The notes: a model not told the origin generated them from the letters alone. 64,000 nucleotides of DNA from Orychophragmus violaceus (GCA_030180135.1 CM058230.1:100804439-100868438), one strand, 5' to 3'. Positions 10,522 to 21,984 are shown, counted from the stretch's first letter. Made by a program: numbers and translations.

Positions 10522-11006
10522 AGATCAGTAGCCAACTCTTGGCTGATAGGACAATCCAGTTTTGCCAGGTTATCAATATAACCCATCATCTTAATGACAT
10601 GTGGGCTAACTGGATCATCTTTTGGTAGCTTGCACTCAATGAGAGTTTTAACCGTCTGGTATCTCTCAGTTCGTGTCTGCTCTTGAAACATTCCTTTCAG
10701 GCCAGTGATCATGTCAATTGGCGATTCTACGTTCTCATATTGCTTCTGCAAGTCTGAGTTCATGGTAGCCAACATAAGACAACACACATCCACCCTATCA
10801 TTGACATGCTTGTCATAAGCATTTCTCTCTGCATGCTGAGCATTGGTCTTAGGTTTTTCAGGAAGAACATTTTGAAGGACATAGTCCTTTTTCTCCTGTC
10901 TGAGAACAATTCTCAAATTTCGATACCATTCGAGGAAATTTGATCCATTAAGTTTATCCTTCTCAAGAACAGATCTCAATGAAAACGAGTTGTGGGGAGT
11001 TGACAT
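10522..11006 (-). pseudogene. E3 gag N-terminal part, cut by E2 insertion
   Basis: From the ATG at 11,006 about 161 codons of Copia gag are open and closely related to E2 gag (begins MSTPHNSFSLRSVLEKDKLN). At 10,522 the frame passes into the E2 LTR and stops at 10,437, so a hybrid frame of 189 codons exists by accident. The zinc knuckle and everything downstream are missing here and should lie beyond base 1 if they survive. Confidence 0.88.
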
Positions 11007-12032
11007 TGCTGGAGATAAAGAATAGCAAATGTTAATATGATGTTCGGGAATAAGAGAAATCTCAACAATTAAGAAAACTCACATTATATTCAAATAATAA
11101 TTTCCTCAAATTGAATATAATGATCCAAGATCCATATTTCACTAGAATTCGAGTGAGCTTTGGCTCAACCCCCGAATTGTCTAGTTATTTAGGTAAACAA
11201 CACCTTGATAATTATATCAAATATAACTCTTGGTTGTTAGATGACATCTTATGTCTTATCCAACATATGCCTCTAAGCCCAAAACCGTTTTGATAGCTTA
11301 GTCAAGTAAATCAATCTTGTTTCACATGGTAACCATTACCATCTACCTCACTTATGTAATTGCGGATACCTTACTTTGGCAAGCCCATCACACAACGAAA
11401 TAAGCCTTGATAGTTGATAAGATTGAAGAGGCATCAAAATACTTGATATTAGTTGAAGAACTAATTTTAATCCAGTTTTAATTTATTTTAAAATTTTATA
11501 TCTTACATAAATATTTAAATATATAGTACATATCTTATATATACTTTAATTGGATTATAATTAATTAAATTTAATTCTTAAATTCAAATCAAATTAGAAT
11601 ATAGAATAAAATATTGAAAGGTATCGTAATTCCAAAAATTGGACATTACCGAATCAATCAAATTTAAGTCCGTATCAACAACTTGGCAGAATATGGATAT
11701 GTATTATTTATTTATTTATTTGACATATCAAACAAAACAAATAACCAAACACTCTCAAGAACCAATCACTTTTCAGAATAATTTTGGAGAATATAATATA
11801 CATAAGATTCTATGACAAGTTTCATTTGCTTACGAACTCTGTGAATTCAAATTAATAAAAAATTTGAATTTACACATACACGTTTTACTGATCAAAGAAA
11901 TTGTTTCATTCATAATCAAATTACGGGTTAACATGACGGGCAAAAACAATTCCTAACGCGATCAAACATAACAAACCAATTATCTATATCTTTTATAGAC
12001 TACACTGGATTCAATATCAGTATTAAACAAGT
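11007..12032 (-). other. E3 5' leader (minus strand)
   Basis: A non-coding leader that ends in CTTTATCTCCAG two bases before the gag ATG. A 12-bp stem CATTATATTCAA/TTGAATATAATG (11,082-11,093 with 11,111-11,122) and hairpins at 11,274-11,300 and about 11,370-11,383 occupy the places seen in E1, E2 and E4. The distal part (11,460-11,900) is AT-rich and shows no CGATCG cassette. Confidence 0.68.
11274..11300 (-). other. E3 leader hairpin 2
   Basis: On the minus strand TAAGCT pairs with GGCTTA (one G-U), followed by the AT bulge and CAAAA/TTTTG around CGG. The lower stem differs from those of E1 and E2 but still pairs. Confidence 0.65.
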
Positions 12033-12046
12033 AGGCTCTGATACCA
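12033..12046 (-). other. E3 primer-binding site
   Basis: On the minus strand TGGTATCAGAGCC follows the LTR after one base, the same primer type as E1, E2 and E4. Confidence 0.9.
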
Positions 12047-12047
12047 C

Positions 12048-12755
12048 TGTTAGAATTCATACCGGTTTATAAAACGATTTTATAAATCAACCTACGAATA
12101 TACTAGCCAAGATCTCATGCAAATACTGAAATAAATCTAAATTTAGAATCTTGAATATACCTGAATATTTTGCAGCGGAATAAAACGAGACAATTCGAGA
12201 TTCCTTAGCACTCCAAGTATTGTGCCTCTACCGGTATCCACAAGTACACAAATTGGATCAGACGGGATGCTAGGACCGTTGAGATCAGATCTCGAAAAAC
12301 TTTGACGAACTATTCGTCCTTTTCTTCTATGGGTTTTGCCGCTCAAGTCATCAAATCATTATATCTTAGGTCACGTATATATATACAAATAAAAAAAACT
12401 AACTTAATTAAGTATGCTTATGGGCTTATCTCATAAATCCATTACGTGTCCTTTAATATAATGATTTGACCAACTCATTCCAAATCTGATTTGGAATCGC
12501 CAATGCAAGTATATATATATTACTAATATTTTATTTATCTTATAAATAAAACATTATTAAAAACCCAAATATATTATGATCCAATTTGTTTAAGTGTGTG
12601 ACCCTGTAGGATCATCTAATACTAGTAATAGATTCTCAATCTATAGATTATAAGTGGTTTCTAGCAAAACATTATAACCACCTAATATTATATGATTGTC
12701 GAACCTCGACGTTATAACAAGAGTAAGTATAATTGATTTCAGGACATTCCCAACA
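12048..12755 (-). repeat. E3 5' LTR, 708 bp
   Basis: On the minus strand it opens TGTTGGGAATGTCC and ends ATTCTAACA. Its first bases match the E2 LTR. A donor-like ATTCAG|GTATATTC lies at 12,160-12,159, about 110 bp before its end, matching the place of the donors in E1, E2 and E4. It marks the right border of the three-element stack. Confidence 0.88.
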
Positions 12756-13060
12756 TTAGTAACATGTAATTTTGACCCGGTTTGTTGTAATCCCTTGACT
12801 TATAAAAGGGAATGTACTTAGTCGTTGATCTTGTAAGTTGTAACAACATCATCTTCTCCGACGAGCTCTCTGATTTCTTGAGATTCGTTTCTTTGTTCTA
12901 GGGGAATTGTCGGATTGAGTCTGGCCCAGAGGCGTAGCCTTTCAACTCGAAGGTGAACTATGGATAACAAATCTCGTGTGTCTTGTTCTCTTTACGTTTA
13001 TCTAACTATCTTCGAATTGAGCTGAGTGAGTGAGCGAGTCCGTTAAAGAGTCAGTGTGAA
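12756..13060. other. Unassigned sequence right of E3
   Basis: A TATAAAAG box (about 12,800) followed by T/C-rich sequence suggests an old promoter or LTR piece, but I cannot assign it to a family and see no gene. Confidence 0.3.
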
Positions 13061-13067
13061 TCAAAGT

Positions 13068-13454
13068 CTAAGATTGATCGGAATCAATCCGTTGATCGAT
13101 TAAGTGTAACACCATCGTTGGAGGATTATCATCCAGAATCCAAAGTGATAAGGTTTGTTGTTCAACACAATTTGCAGATCTTCTTCTAAACTGAAGCGAA
13201 ACTGGAAGCAGTTGTGGCCTAGGTCCGACCCCAACTTCACTTCCTTTCAACTTCCACATCTTGGGTAGGGCTGGAAGGAGAGACCAGAATCTCTGCTCTT
13301 TTGGGTTCATGAGTCGGACAATGAGGGTCATGGAGTTGTCCATAATCAAAGAGGATGTATCCAGCTCATGAGCTCTGATAAACTTAAGATTTTTTTTTGA
13401 TGGGATGTTTTTTGTTTCTCTTCCTTGTCCGATTGAGGAGTATCGTGACGCCAT
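13068..13454 (-). pseudogene. DUF4283-like domain fragment
   Basis: On the minus strand, from an ATG at 13,454, 128 residues read like the DUF4283 domain found upstream of the endonuclease in many plant LINE-derived proteins. It has a hydrophobic strand (SMTLIVRLMNPKEQRFWSLL), the Leu-Pro...Trp-Lys-Leu turn (LPKMWKLKG), a VGVGPRPQ strand, and a trailing segment ending in the L-x-I-L-D-D and MVLHLI parts. The frame also runs about 36 codons upstream. No zinc knuckle, endonuclease or RT follows, so it is a fragment of a LINE or a stray host copy. It lies 3' of the other LINE leftovers on this strand and cannot be the N-terminus of that element. Confidence 0.55.
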
Positions 13455-13569
13455 GTTGAGGTAGAGACCGTTAAAAACAAACGTCTGAGTACTAGAGATA
13501 ATATAGGGAAGCTTGTGCGGGTTTTGGTAAAGCAAACCAGTGAGGAGTAAGAGTCGACTCAAGCAGTTT

Positions 13570-14990
13570 CCGGTAGTATTTGGGCAAGTTGTATGAGCTG
13601 AAGCGGTTTCGGAAAACTTTTAGGAATCAAAGCCGAGAAGCAGAGTAGTGTAGTTGATGCTTCCTCGGTGTGGCCGAGCTGTGCGGTGGAAGAGCTACTC
13701 GCCGGACGGTGAAGAAGTCGGAGAAGAGGCTCCGACTTTACTTTGGGATGATTGTCGCGGTTTTACCAAACCAGCAAGTAGGAACAAGACAAAAAGTTTC
13801 TAAAAGAGAAAACCAAAATAGGGTACTTGATTGTTGAAAGTGACAAAACAGAGGTTGCAAAACTATCTAGAGAAATGTGCATGGGAGCTTTCGTAACCTT
13901 AGAAAAAGTATGTTAAAAATTATATCTACAAATTTTTACAACTCTACTATGTACGAGAAAGTGAAGAACACCAATTTATATATATATATACGGAAAAAAT
14001 TGTGGGATTTTTTCAACGAACAACCAAAGATAGTGCAAAGTAAGATTACTACTTCGAAATGAAACAAGATTATTGAACTATGATGAATTTAGGAAAACTT
14101 TTGAAAACGCAGCAAGTTGAACCGTGTTCTGCTTGAGTCATGATATGATACACCGTGTGTTTCAACGAGTGAGATCGGGATGAAGGTTGACATAGGATGT
14201 GAAGTTTTAGGAAACTTACAACTAACTAAGACGAGTTGAGAAAAATGTAGTGGACGACAATCTTGGAAAAGATATTAAAGCTTAAATAAACTTCCTTACT
14301 TTTGGAGACGATTTACGAAATGTATATTTTCTTAAGAGAATCGATTCTATCAAAAATGTAAAGACAACTAAGGTTTGCTGAAAAACTTATCATGTATAAA
14401 TAGGTGACAAGAATATTATATAAGCTCGTTTTGCGAGATTAGCATTTAGAAAAGGGTTTGAATTCTTGTAAAATTAACAAACACAAGAATGCTAAAGAAT
14501 TATCTTGAGAGGTTCTTGAATTGTGTATATATCCTACAAAATAATGCTAAACTATTTAAGTGAAATTTGTAAGTTTTCTTAGCTAGTAGCTTTCCGTCAA
14601 CTAGGGTTTGATTCCAGTTGGGAGGGATTTCATTTCGAAAGTGAATTTAACATGGTTTGGGCTTCGCCTTACGGAGATGTACGGGCCTACGGACCCAAAA
14701 CCTCCTAGTCATTTAAAAAAAAGTTTTAAAAAGTTTTTTATGCGTTACATCTTATATTAAGTAGTTCTTGCATTTTTCAACTTTGAGGAGCATTATATTG
14801 TGTGAGATTTGATCTTTAGAAATCTCCAATATGTCTTTGAAGATGTTTTGCTATCGTGGCCAATTGTGATCTCTATTTGGGATGGATTTTTTTCTAGAAA
14901 AAGTGGGCGTGAGAACAGTTTAAAAAGATACATGGATTAAATTTTAGTTTGCCTTGATGTACATATTATTAATTAATATTTTTTTTGTCA
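13570..14990. other. Gene-free stretch
   Basis: I find no convincing coding sequence. 14,780-14,960 resembles parts of 20,850-21,275 (shared blocks around GAGGAGCATT, CCAATTGTGATC and TTAAATTTTAGTTTGCC). Around 14,600-14,710 is a short block with GGGTTTGATTCC, weakly like a Pol III B box; I do not call a gene there. Confidence 0.5.
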
Positions 14991-15009
14991 ACAAGAAACA
15001 TAAAAAACA

Positions 15010-15800
15010 TAATTCCTAATCATCCATATTGGTGGTTCCGATCCAACATAAAAATTTAGAGACTGCCTGAGACGAGCGCTTCGTGTTAATCTGTCTGCTG
15101 TCAAATTTCTTATGCATGAAATATGCCTTAGCTTGAAGGTCGTAAAGTACTCCTTCCTTCGTTCGAACTCCTTCTAGTGTGTTGCAAAGGCTGGCCATTC
15201 TTCTGGTTCTGACACTATTTTAACCAATTCCGAACAGTCTGTTGCAAATGTGATATGAGATTGTTGATTAAGCTTCATACAATTCATAACCCAAACTAAA
15301 GCTTCGAATTCCGCATGAAGAGGTGACAAACTTGTCCTGATATTCATCGTTTCCATCATCACATTTACGCCTACTTTATACTAACTATACCACATTTGTC
15401 CTGTAAAAGAATATCTCTCTTTCCATGAACCATCCACGAAACACCATTGTCCTTTTTATTCCAAATTTGTACATGTGGTATGTGTTCCTTCTGAATTCCT
15501 TACCCGTGTTGTAACCTCAAGAGATTGTGCATCCCCCAAGTTTCTTATTATATCTCTGCCATTCGTAATGTTTCATGAGGATCTCTGTTAATATGATTAT
15601 ACACCATCTCATTCCTGTTTTTCCAGATATACCATAAAATATATAGGTAATGGTTTTTAATACTACCCGAAGGTAATCTCCACAAAAGTAATTCATATTT
15701 GTATAAATAGATTTCGAAGAGAAAATTGTTGGGTTCGTTGGAATCTTTGAAAGAGTCCATGTCTGAACTGCCGATGGACATTCAAATATAACATGATTAA
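15010..15800 (-). pseudogene. LINE 3' remnant: RT zinc-binding end and RNase H-like domain
   Basis: On the minus strand two pieces in the right order belong to plant non-LTR retrotransposon proteins. At 15,781-15,548 there is a segment with ILWYIWKNRNEMVYN and the PHETLRMAEI motif typical of the zf-RVT to RNase H linker. At 15,362-15,016 there is an RNase H-like fold with SPLHAEFEALVWVM (the conserved A-E-x-x-A helix) and FATDCSELVKIV (the strand with the catalytic aspartate). A frameshift near 15,180 splits the latter. Everything upstream (endonuclease, RT core) is absent, as in a 5'-truncated LINE. Confidence 0.7.
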
Positions 15801-15899
15801 TAGATTTTTCCTCTATTCCACACTTGACACACCTTGTATCACATTGTTTTTTTTTTTTTGAAGAAGAAAACTTGTATCACATTGAATTTCACGTGCTTT

Positions 15900-17235
15900 A
15901 AAATTCTTTGTTACCAATAAACAATTCTGAAATACAAAGATCCAATAACATTTTTATAAGCTCATCTTAATTTTTGAACGCTATGGATCCTATTTTGATT
16001 CACTAATAAACTTGATCAAGAGTTAGCACGTATCAAATTAAGCCTAAAAACATCTCCATTGGTGATTAAAAATACTATAAACTAGTATGATTCGTTCGTA
16101 TCATGTGTAACCATAAATATTATTAAACATAATTTTAAAAAAAAATAAAAAACTATCAAATTAATTTAACAGCAATAATAATATTATAAAAATGCTATTT
16201 ATAATTAAATTTATTTATATTATTATATTTAATAAGATATTTTATATTTTTATAAAAATATATAATTACTTTTTATTTAAAATATTTTATCATTTACATA
16301 TATACATTCAAAATTTATATAAATAATATGAATTTAAAATATAATATTTATTAATATTTAAAAATATTCATAAACATTTTTATATTTATCATCTTATTTT
16401 TTATTGAAAGTTATGTATCTCTAAAATAAAATAAAAAATCTTCACAAATATTTTCATATTTATCATCTCATCTTACTTTTTCAATTTTTATTCAAGTTTA
16501 TGTACATCTACAAATAAAATTTTAAATTTTTTCATAAATATTTCATATTTATCATCTAATTTTTATCTAAAGTTATGTATATTTTCATAATAAAATAAAA
16601 AATATAATAAAATTATTAATATAAATTAAGGTTAACATAGTAATTAGTCTAATTCTATTAATGGTAAATTAGTAGTTCCATTTTGAGAGTGAATATAAAT
16701 CCAAAAATATTTTTCAATTAATATAAAGATATCTCATCAATATAATATTAGTATTTAAGTTAAATATAAAATGATAAACTTAATCTAAAATTCTACTTTT
16801 ATTGATGAGATATCAAGTGTTTCAATGAGTATATTATCAATATAATATTAATATTTTTATAAAATATATATTATTTATCAAAATGTTAATAAAATAAATA
16901 AATATATATATATATTAATTTCTATTTTTCTAATATTATATTATTATTACATAAATTTAATCTTTTGTATTAAATCTAACTTATATTAAATAGTATTTAT
17001 ATAATTTAAAATTATTCAAAATGTAGGTTAATATGTATATAATTTTATTTTATGATTTTTAAAAAAATATATAAATTAAGAAGTAAATTATTTATATAAT
17101 AAATTATAAGCTCTATTTAATTGAGGAGAAAAAGAATTGTTAAGATTTCTGAAATAAAACCGGTTTTAAAGTTTTAATAGTTAAAATTATTATTTATTAA
17201 TTTGTTTGAATGAGAATCTCTAGTTAATATAACAA
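15900..17235. other. Very AT-rich intergenic DNA
   Basis: Long A/T runs and TATATA stretches; no reading frame or structured repeat that I can support. Confidence 0.6.
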
Positions 17236-17239
17236 ACAC

Positions 17240-18010
17240 ATATGATCTTGGAGCAAACTCTCTCTCTCTTCTCTCACCTCCATCATTCAGAGAGAGAGAG
17301 AGTCGATATTTCTGGTTTATTGGAGGTTACTCCGATTTGTTTTTACCCATCATAATCTCATGTTTTCCGGTTGTTCTTGTGTTCTATATTACTTATGGTG
17401 TGTGTGTTTACTGGTTGGAATTGATTCGTGTCCAATTCCTTTTCGGCTAATAATCTTTGGTCTTGTTTCTCGATCGAATCCGTCTCGACTTCTGTCGAGT
17501 TCATCGATCTCCTTTTCCCGACGCTTTCCTTTCAACGGCGAGTTCGATTCTCTTCTTTCTCTTTGTTGGTTTTCTCATGCACCTTGAGTAATTTCTTTGA
17601 AGCCTCTCCACGTTTGGCTTTGGAATCAATAGATCATCTTCCTCTGTTGAGTCTGATCGGCGACAGAGCTTCTTGGGTATGGGTTTCACCGGCGAGTCTA
17701 AGGAGTTGTTCATCTTCTTTGAGCGCTTCATCTTCCGTTGTTTTTTTGGTGGACAGTGAGATCGGCAGTTTGGGATCCTGTGGAGTCAGAGATGCAATGA
17801 GGCGATGCTTTTGCCCGCAGTTCTGGTAGTTCTCACGGCGTTTGGCCGTCGGTGGTGTATGCATGTCGGCTTCCTTCTGGAATGAACACGTGGCCTCTTG
17901 TTCTTATCCAGCATTTTTTTCCTGTGTTGGACCTAAGCCCATTTCTTTAAATTCTCTGGTGGTGTATTCATTGTAACATAAACTGTTATTTGGCCTGGTG
18001 ACAAAAAAAA
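17240..18010 (+). mobile_element. A-tailed non-coding retroposon, copy A (same family as 53,318-54,138)
   Basis: It starts in CT/GA-rich sequence, runs through blocks shared with copy B (for example GCCTCTCCAC, GGAATCAATAG, GAGTCTG.. and CACCGGCGA) and ends in an A run at 18,002-18,010. Two overlapping frames of 75 and 133 codons inside it are not conserved in copy B and are not called. Size and lack of coding capacity resemble the Sadhu retroposons of Brassicaceae, but I could not test that identity. No target duplication was found around this copy. Confidence 0.5.
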
Positions 18011-18025
18011 ACTGTTATTTGGCCT
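17980..18025. repeat. 17-bp direct repeat around a short A-tailed insert
   Basis: AAACTGTTATTTGGCCT occurs at 17,980-17,996 and again at 18,009-18,025, separated by GGTGAC and an A run. This could be a target duplication around an extremely 5'-truncated retroposon end, or a local duplication at the end of copy A. Confidence 0.5.
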
Positions 18026-18039
18026 AATCCTAATGGTTG

Positions 18040-18671
18040 ACTAAAAAAACAAAAAAATATAACAAACAGTCCTATTTAAACCAATAAAAACCCAATAAAT
18101 GAAAAACTGAAGATTTTCAACGCGATAACTTGGAACGCAGCCACGTACCTTGTTCACTCTACCGATAGAGAGAGACTTCAAAGTCAAGCTGAAGAAACTC
18201 AAGGTAGAAGACGATCTACGATCTGCGATCTGCTGCATAAAAGGTTTTGAATTTTCTTTTCTTTGTTGGGTGGTTTTCGCAATCTTCGGTACCCAAAATT
18301 AATTTGATGATGATAATTAAGAAACATATATATGTTCAATTGTCGATCTGCTGAAGCTGCGATCAATCCAATTCGAAAATGATTCTATCTAGGTCTTAGG
18401 TTTAGCTTGATTTTACTCTTTTTAATCTTATAAATACCCTATTTTCTTTCTTAATTGAGCAAACGCATGATTCTGGAGAAACGCATTTTTGCTCGTTGAT
18501 TTCCAAACCTTTAATATAGATGTAGTCGTTGACATCTTGTACAAACTTTGATGTAATCGAGAAAGTGACATTGACATTATAATCAAAGGAATGGGTTAAA
18601 TGTAATCTTCGTTGTTTTTTCTGCTATGTAAGCATAGTTTTGACGTCTGCTTTTGTCTTTTTTACTTCAGA
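18040..18671 (+). promoter_or_regulatory. Promoter and 5'UTR region of the chimeric gene
   Basis: It shares pieces with the region upstream of the intact FLX-like 3 gene, such as CCCAATAAATG, GTTCACTCT, GAAGACGAT and CTGCTGCATAAAAG|GTTTTG against CTGCAGCAGAAAAG|GTTTTG. The last is a probable 5'UTR splice donor; the acceptor TACTTCAG ends at 18,670, one base before the ATG. Confidence 0.55.
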
Positions 18672-20698
18672 ATGTCTGAAGGAAACCGAGTTCATCGAGA
18701 CAGCTATCATGATCGACGTGGGTTTTCTCCCGAGAGACCATTTCTTCGAGTCCAACAGACTCCACCTCCATCTTTGTTGGAAGATCTTCAAATACAGGAT
18801 GCTGAAATCCGAAGGCTTTTGAGTGATAATCACAGACTAGCTGAGGACAGAGGGCTTCTGGAACGAGAACTCGGCTCTGCTAAGGAAGAACTTCACCGTA
18901 TGAATCTATTGATTTCTGACCTTCGTGCTGAACAAGATCAACAATCGAGAGTGTTCAGTGAGAAAAGGCATAAACTTGAAGCGGATGTTCGTGCTATGGA
19001 GTCCTATAAGAAAGAGGCTACACAGCTGCGCGGTGAAGTTCAGATGCTAAGTGACATAAAACATAAACTAAGTGGCGATGTTCAGATACTTAAGAAAGAT
19101 TTGGTAAAATTGCAGTCAGATAACAAGCAGATTCCAGGTTTGAGAGCTGAGGTTAAAGACCTGCAAGAAGAGCTTATGCACACTAGGTCTTTTATCCTTC
19201 TATCAATCGTTCTATTAGTTTGTAATTGATATTTTAAATGCTAATCGTTTTATCCTTTCGGAACAGAGGTGCTGTTGACCATGAGAAGAAGGAAAAGTCT
19301 GAGCTTATGGAGCAGCGGCAGACAATGGGAAATAACATGGTTTATATGTCCCGTGAAGTTGAAAAGCTACGAGCAGAACTTGCTACTGTTGATAGTAGGC
19401 CGTGGGGTTTTGGTATGATCCTCCCAGATCTTTACTGGATGCATGTGGTATTTTCATTAACGTACCTAACTTGGTGATATGTTATGTGTCCAGGTGGATC
19501 ATGTGGGAGGAATTTCAACCATATCGATCCAGGTGGATTATATGGGATGAATTTCAACAATATGGGTGGCTCTTTCCGTGGTTCTTATGGAGGAAACGAT
19601 GGTTTTCTGGAACAGATGCCGTCCGAGAGAGGAGTAAACCTTACGGCCCAACCAAGAAACACTGGAAACCAAACCACGGCCAATCGAGCTGAGGCAGCGG
19701 AGACAGTCGAGCACACACGCAGTGTGGGGCATCCGCAGGATGGTGCGAGTGGCGAAACACAGGTTCCCGTGGGAGACACTGCGGCAATAAGTGCAGCCGT
19801 CTTGCAAGGACTCAAGGAGCTGTTTGGGCCGTTACTGCAGCGGAATCCCGCAGTGGGAGTGACCTCTGGAGCCGCGGCTGTTCCACCACCACAAGGAGGT
19901 GCCGGCCAGGATACGCCTGCTTTGTTTGTGCCACCGCAAGTGCGGAACCCGATACCCTCCTACTGGGACGCATTGAGACTGATGAGAGAATTGGGTACTG
20001 AGACCTTCAGTGGTGGCGCTAACCCGGTCGACGCAGAGAACTGGTGGCAACTGCTGGAAAGGAACTTTGAGTCCACCATGTGCCCAGTGGAATACCGAAA
20101 GGAAATAGCAGCCCATTACTTGAGGGAAGAAGCACATATCTGGTGGCAGAATGTGGTTCAAGGAGCTCCCGAAGGGTATGTGCTTAACTGGTATGACTTC
20201 AAAGACGAATTCGAGAGGAAGTATTTGCTGGAGGTAACCATCGATCAGAGGGAAAGAGAGTTCATGGAGCTGCGCCAGGGGACAAGAACTGTGCGGGAGT
20301 ACGAGCAGGAGTTCAGTCGTTTGAGAAAGTTTGTAAGTAGGAACATCGATGAGAGGGGGCAAATTAAGAAGTTCCTAAGGGGGCTGCGTGTTGACATTAA
20401 GAACCGATGCCAAGTGCGGAGGTATGTGAGCATGATCGACCTTGTGGAGACAGCAGTCCTGATGGAGAGCGACATTGACTTGGATGTTAAGCAAGCTAGA
20501 GCGTTCCAAGCCCGAGTGCGAAAGGGAACCCTGAAACGGACATTGGACGACCAGGTTACGGACTCAGGAGGGGAGCAGACATCCATGTGCGGACGGAGTG
20601 GGCGGAAACAGGTTCGACCATGCAAAAGTAAGACATGTTACAGATGTGGTCTTACGGGGCATTTCATGCGGGATTGCCCGGACATGCATGGGAACTGA
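18672..20698 (+). CDS. Chimeric FLX-like / Ty3-Gypsy Gag protein (predicted, 3 coding exons)
   Basis: Coding exons are 18,672-19,186, 19,267-19,412 and 19,494-20,698, joined by GT-AG introns at the same positions and phases as in the intact FLX-like 3 gene at 39,859. Together they give 621 residues. Residues 1 to about 259 are FLX-like: an N-terminal PPPSLLEDLQIQDAEIRRLL segment, then a long coiled coil and the start of the Gly/Asn-rich tail. At the point where the intact gene has its last splice donor, the frame continues into a Gypsy-type Gag. A Pro/Gln-rich linker is followed by a Retrotrans_gag domain (about 402-522, with AENWWQLLERNF, AHIWWQNV and FLRGLR) and a CCHC knuckle (CYRCGLTGHFMRDC, about 602-615). 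The original last exon is lost. A likely 5'UTR intron (about 18,244-18,670) is kept, so this is a DNA-level copy and not a retrocopy. There is no stop or frameshift in about 400 gag codons and no pol downstream. It may be an expressed fusion or a very young accident. Confidence 0.75.
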
Positions 20699-21984
20699 GC
20701 AAGATATCGCAATTTCAACTCAAAGTCTGCTAATTCTTCAGGTAAAGAAATCATAGTTGATTACCTAAACTCGAGAGAGCGAAGCTTTCTGTGAGTTGAG
20801 CGTAATGAAGTGGAATATTTTTGATAAACAGTCGATAAATGCTAACCTTGAGGAACATTGTGTGATATTGAATTGTTATCTTGACTTGAGAGTATTAAGC
20901 ATGTAGAATAGCTATGAGAACTTTCCTTGTAACCTTGAGAGTTGGCATACACCTGTTGTACCTCTCATTTGTAATTTTTATGAAATATCAATCAAAATCC
21001 TGTTAGCTCTTGTTTCTTCATTTAATTGTTTTCCTCATTTAATTATTTTTTTAAAGCTCCAACGAGCTATTTCAATGTATGTCATTGTTTTTGTTTATCT
21101 TGTTGAATAGGTTATTTCATGAGCATGAATAAGCTTGCATTGAAACTACTTACATAAATGCTTTGTTTATATGACCAATTGTGATCGATGGCCAATTTTG
21201 TTCTAGAGAAAGTTGGAGTGAGCAAAATTAAAAAGGATGATGGTTTAAATTTTAAGTTTGCCAATTACGAGCAAAAATAACCAGGGGTTAATTTTTATAT
21301 TGTTTATTATGTTCCACCGACTTGAATAAATTGAGTCATTTTAGTATTACATTTTTTATATTTTATATTGTTAACAAAAATAAAACAATATATTTCAAAA
21401 ATGACTTGAATCTACAAATTTACTAAAATATAAGTGGTTAGTAGTATTAGAATTTAGCCTTGTTCAAAATTGTGTTAGGCATTGTACGCACAGTTGTTTT
21501 GGGCTTATCGGTTTATTGGAAACTCGGGGATTAAACAAGAATAATCAGTAGTTTTTTTATATATTTTTGTCGATATGTTTAGTATATATATTATTTATGT
21601 GGAACAATACATCAAATATAATGGTCGGGCCGAACTGAATGATCTTCGGGTTGCGGGTTTGAACCATCCTCTCTACATTTTTGTCATTTTTTTATTTTTG
21701 TTTAATGAAGACAAAATTACGAAAGTGACCATGTCTTTTTCTTCACGACTCTGCGTCTAAAACCCTAAATTTGAGCCATAATATTTTCTTTTTTTGGTTT
21801 CGTGATTTCAATATGTATTTTTGATTGTTTTAACATAATATGATAGATTTGATAAGAAATGTCATCTTACAACACACAAAATGATAGTTGATCAATCTAT
21901 GTTGTCTAATCCTAGATTACATGGATTACATAAATAATCTACATGAATATCTACAACATTAACAAAATATGTTTAGTATTCTAT
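20699..21984. other. 3' flank of the chimeric gene and old LTR piece
   Basis: No gene. 20,850-21,275 shares blocks with 14,780-14,960. About 21,830-21,984 reads on the minus strand as the start of a 3' LTR (opens TGATAGAATACTAAAC after a GGGAGGG purine tract) belonging to the minus-strand copia element that ends here. Confidence 0.45.

Noticed and set aside
10437..11006. Hybrid frame of E3 gag and E2 LTR as a possible new protein
   Set aside because: The extension is simply LTR sequence read past the insertion point, with no domain.
14590..14710. Possible SINE or tRNA-derived gene (GGGTTTGATTCC like a B box)
   Set aside because: No convincing A box at the right distance, no tRNA fold, no A tail with target duplication.
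17428..17829. 133-codon plus-strand frame with Ser/Leu-rich sequence
   Set aside because: It lies in the non-coding retroposon copy A and is not conserved in copy B; composition is low in complexity.
19832..20362. 176-codon minus-strand frame opposite the Gag part of the chimeric gene
   Set aside because: It is antisense to a well-supported domain, has no recognisable motif, and is explained by the codon use of the plus strand.
18672..20698. Idea that the FLX-like copy is a retrocopy of mRNA carried by a retrotransposon
   Set aside because: Introns are kept at the same places as in the intact gene and upstream non-transcribed sequence is also similar, so the copy arose from DNA.
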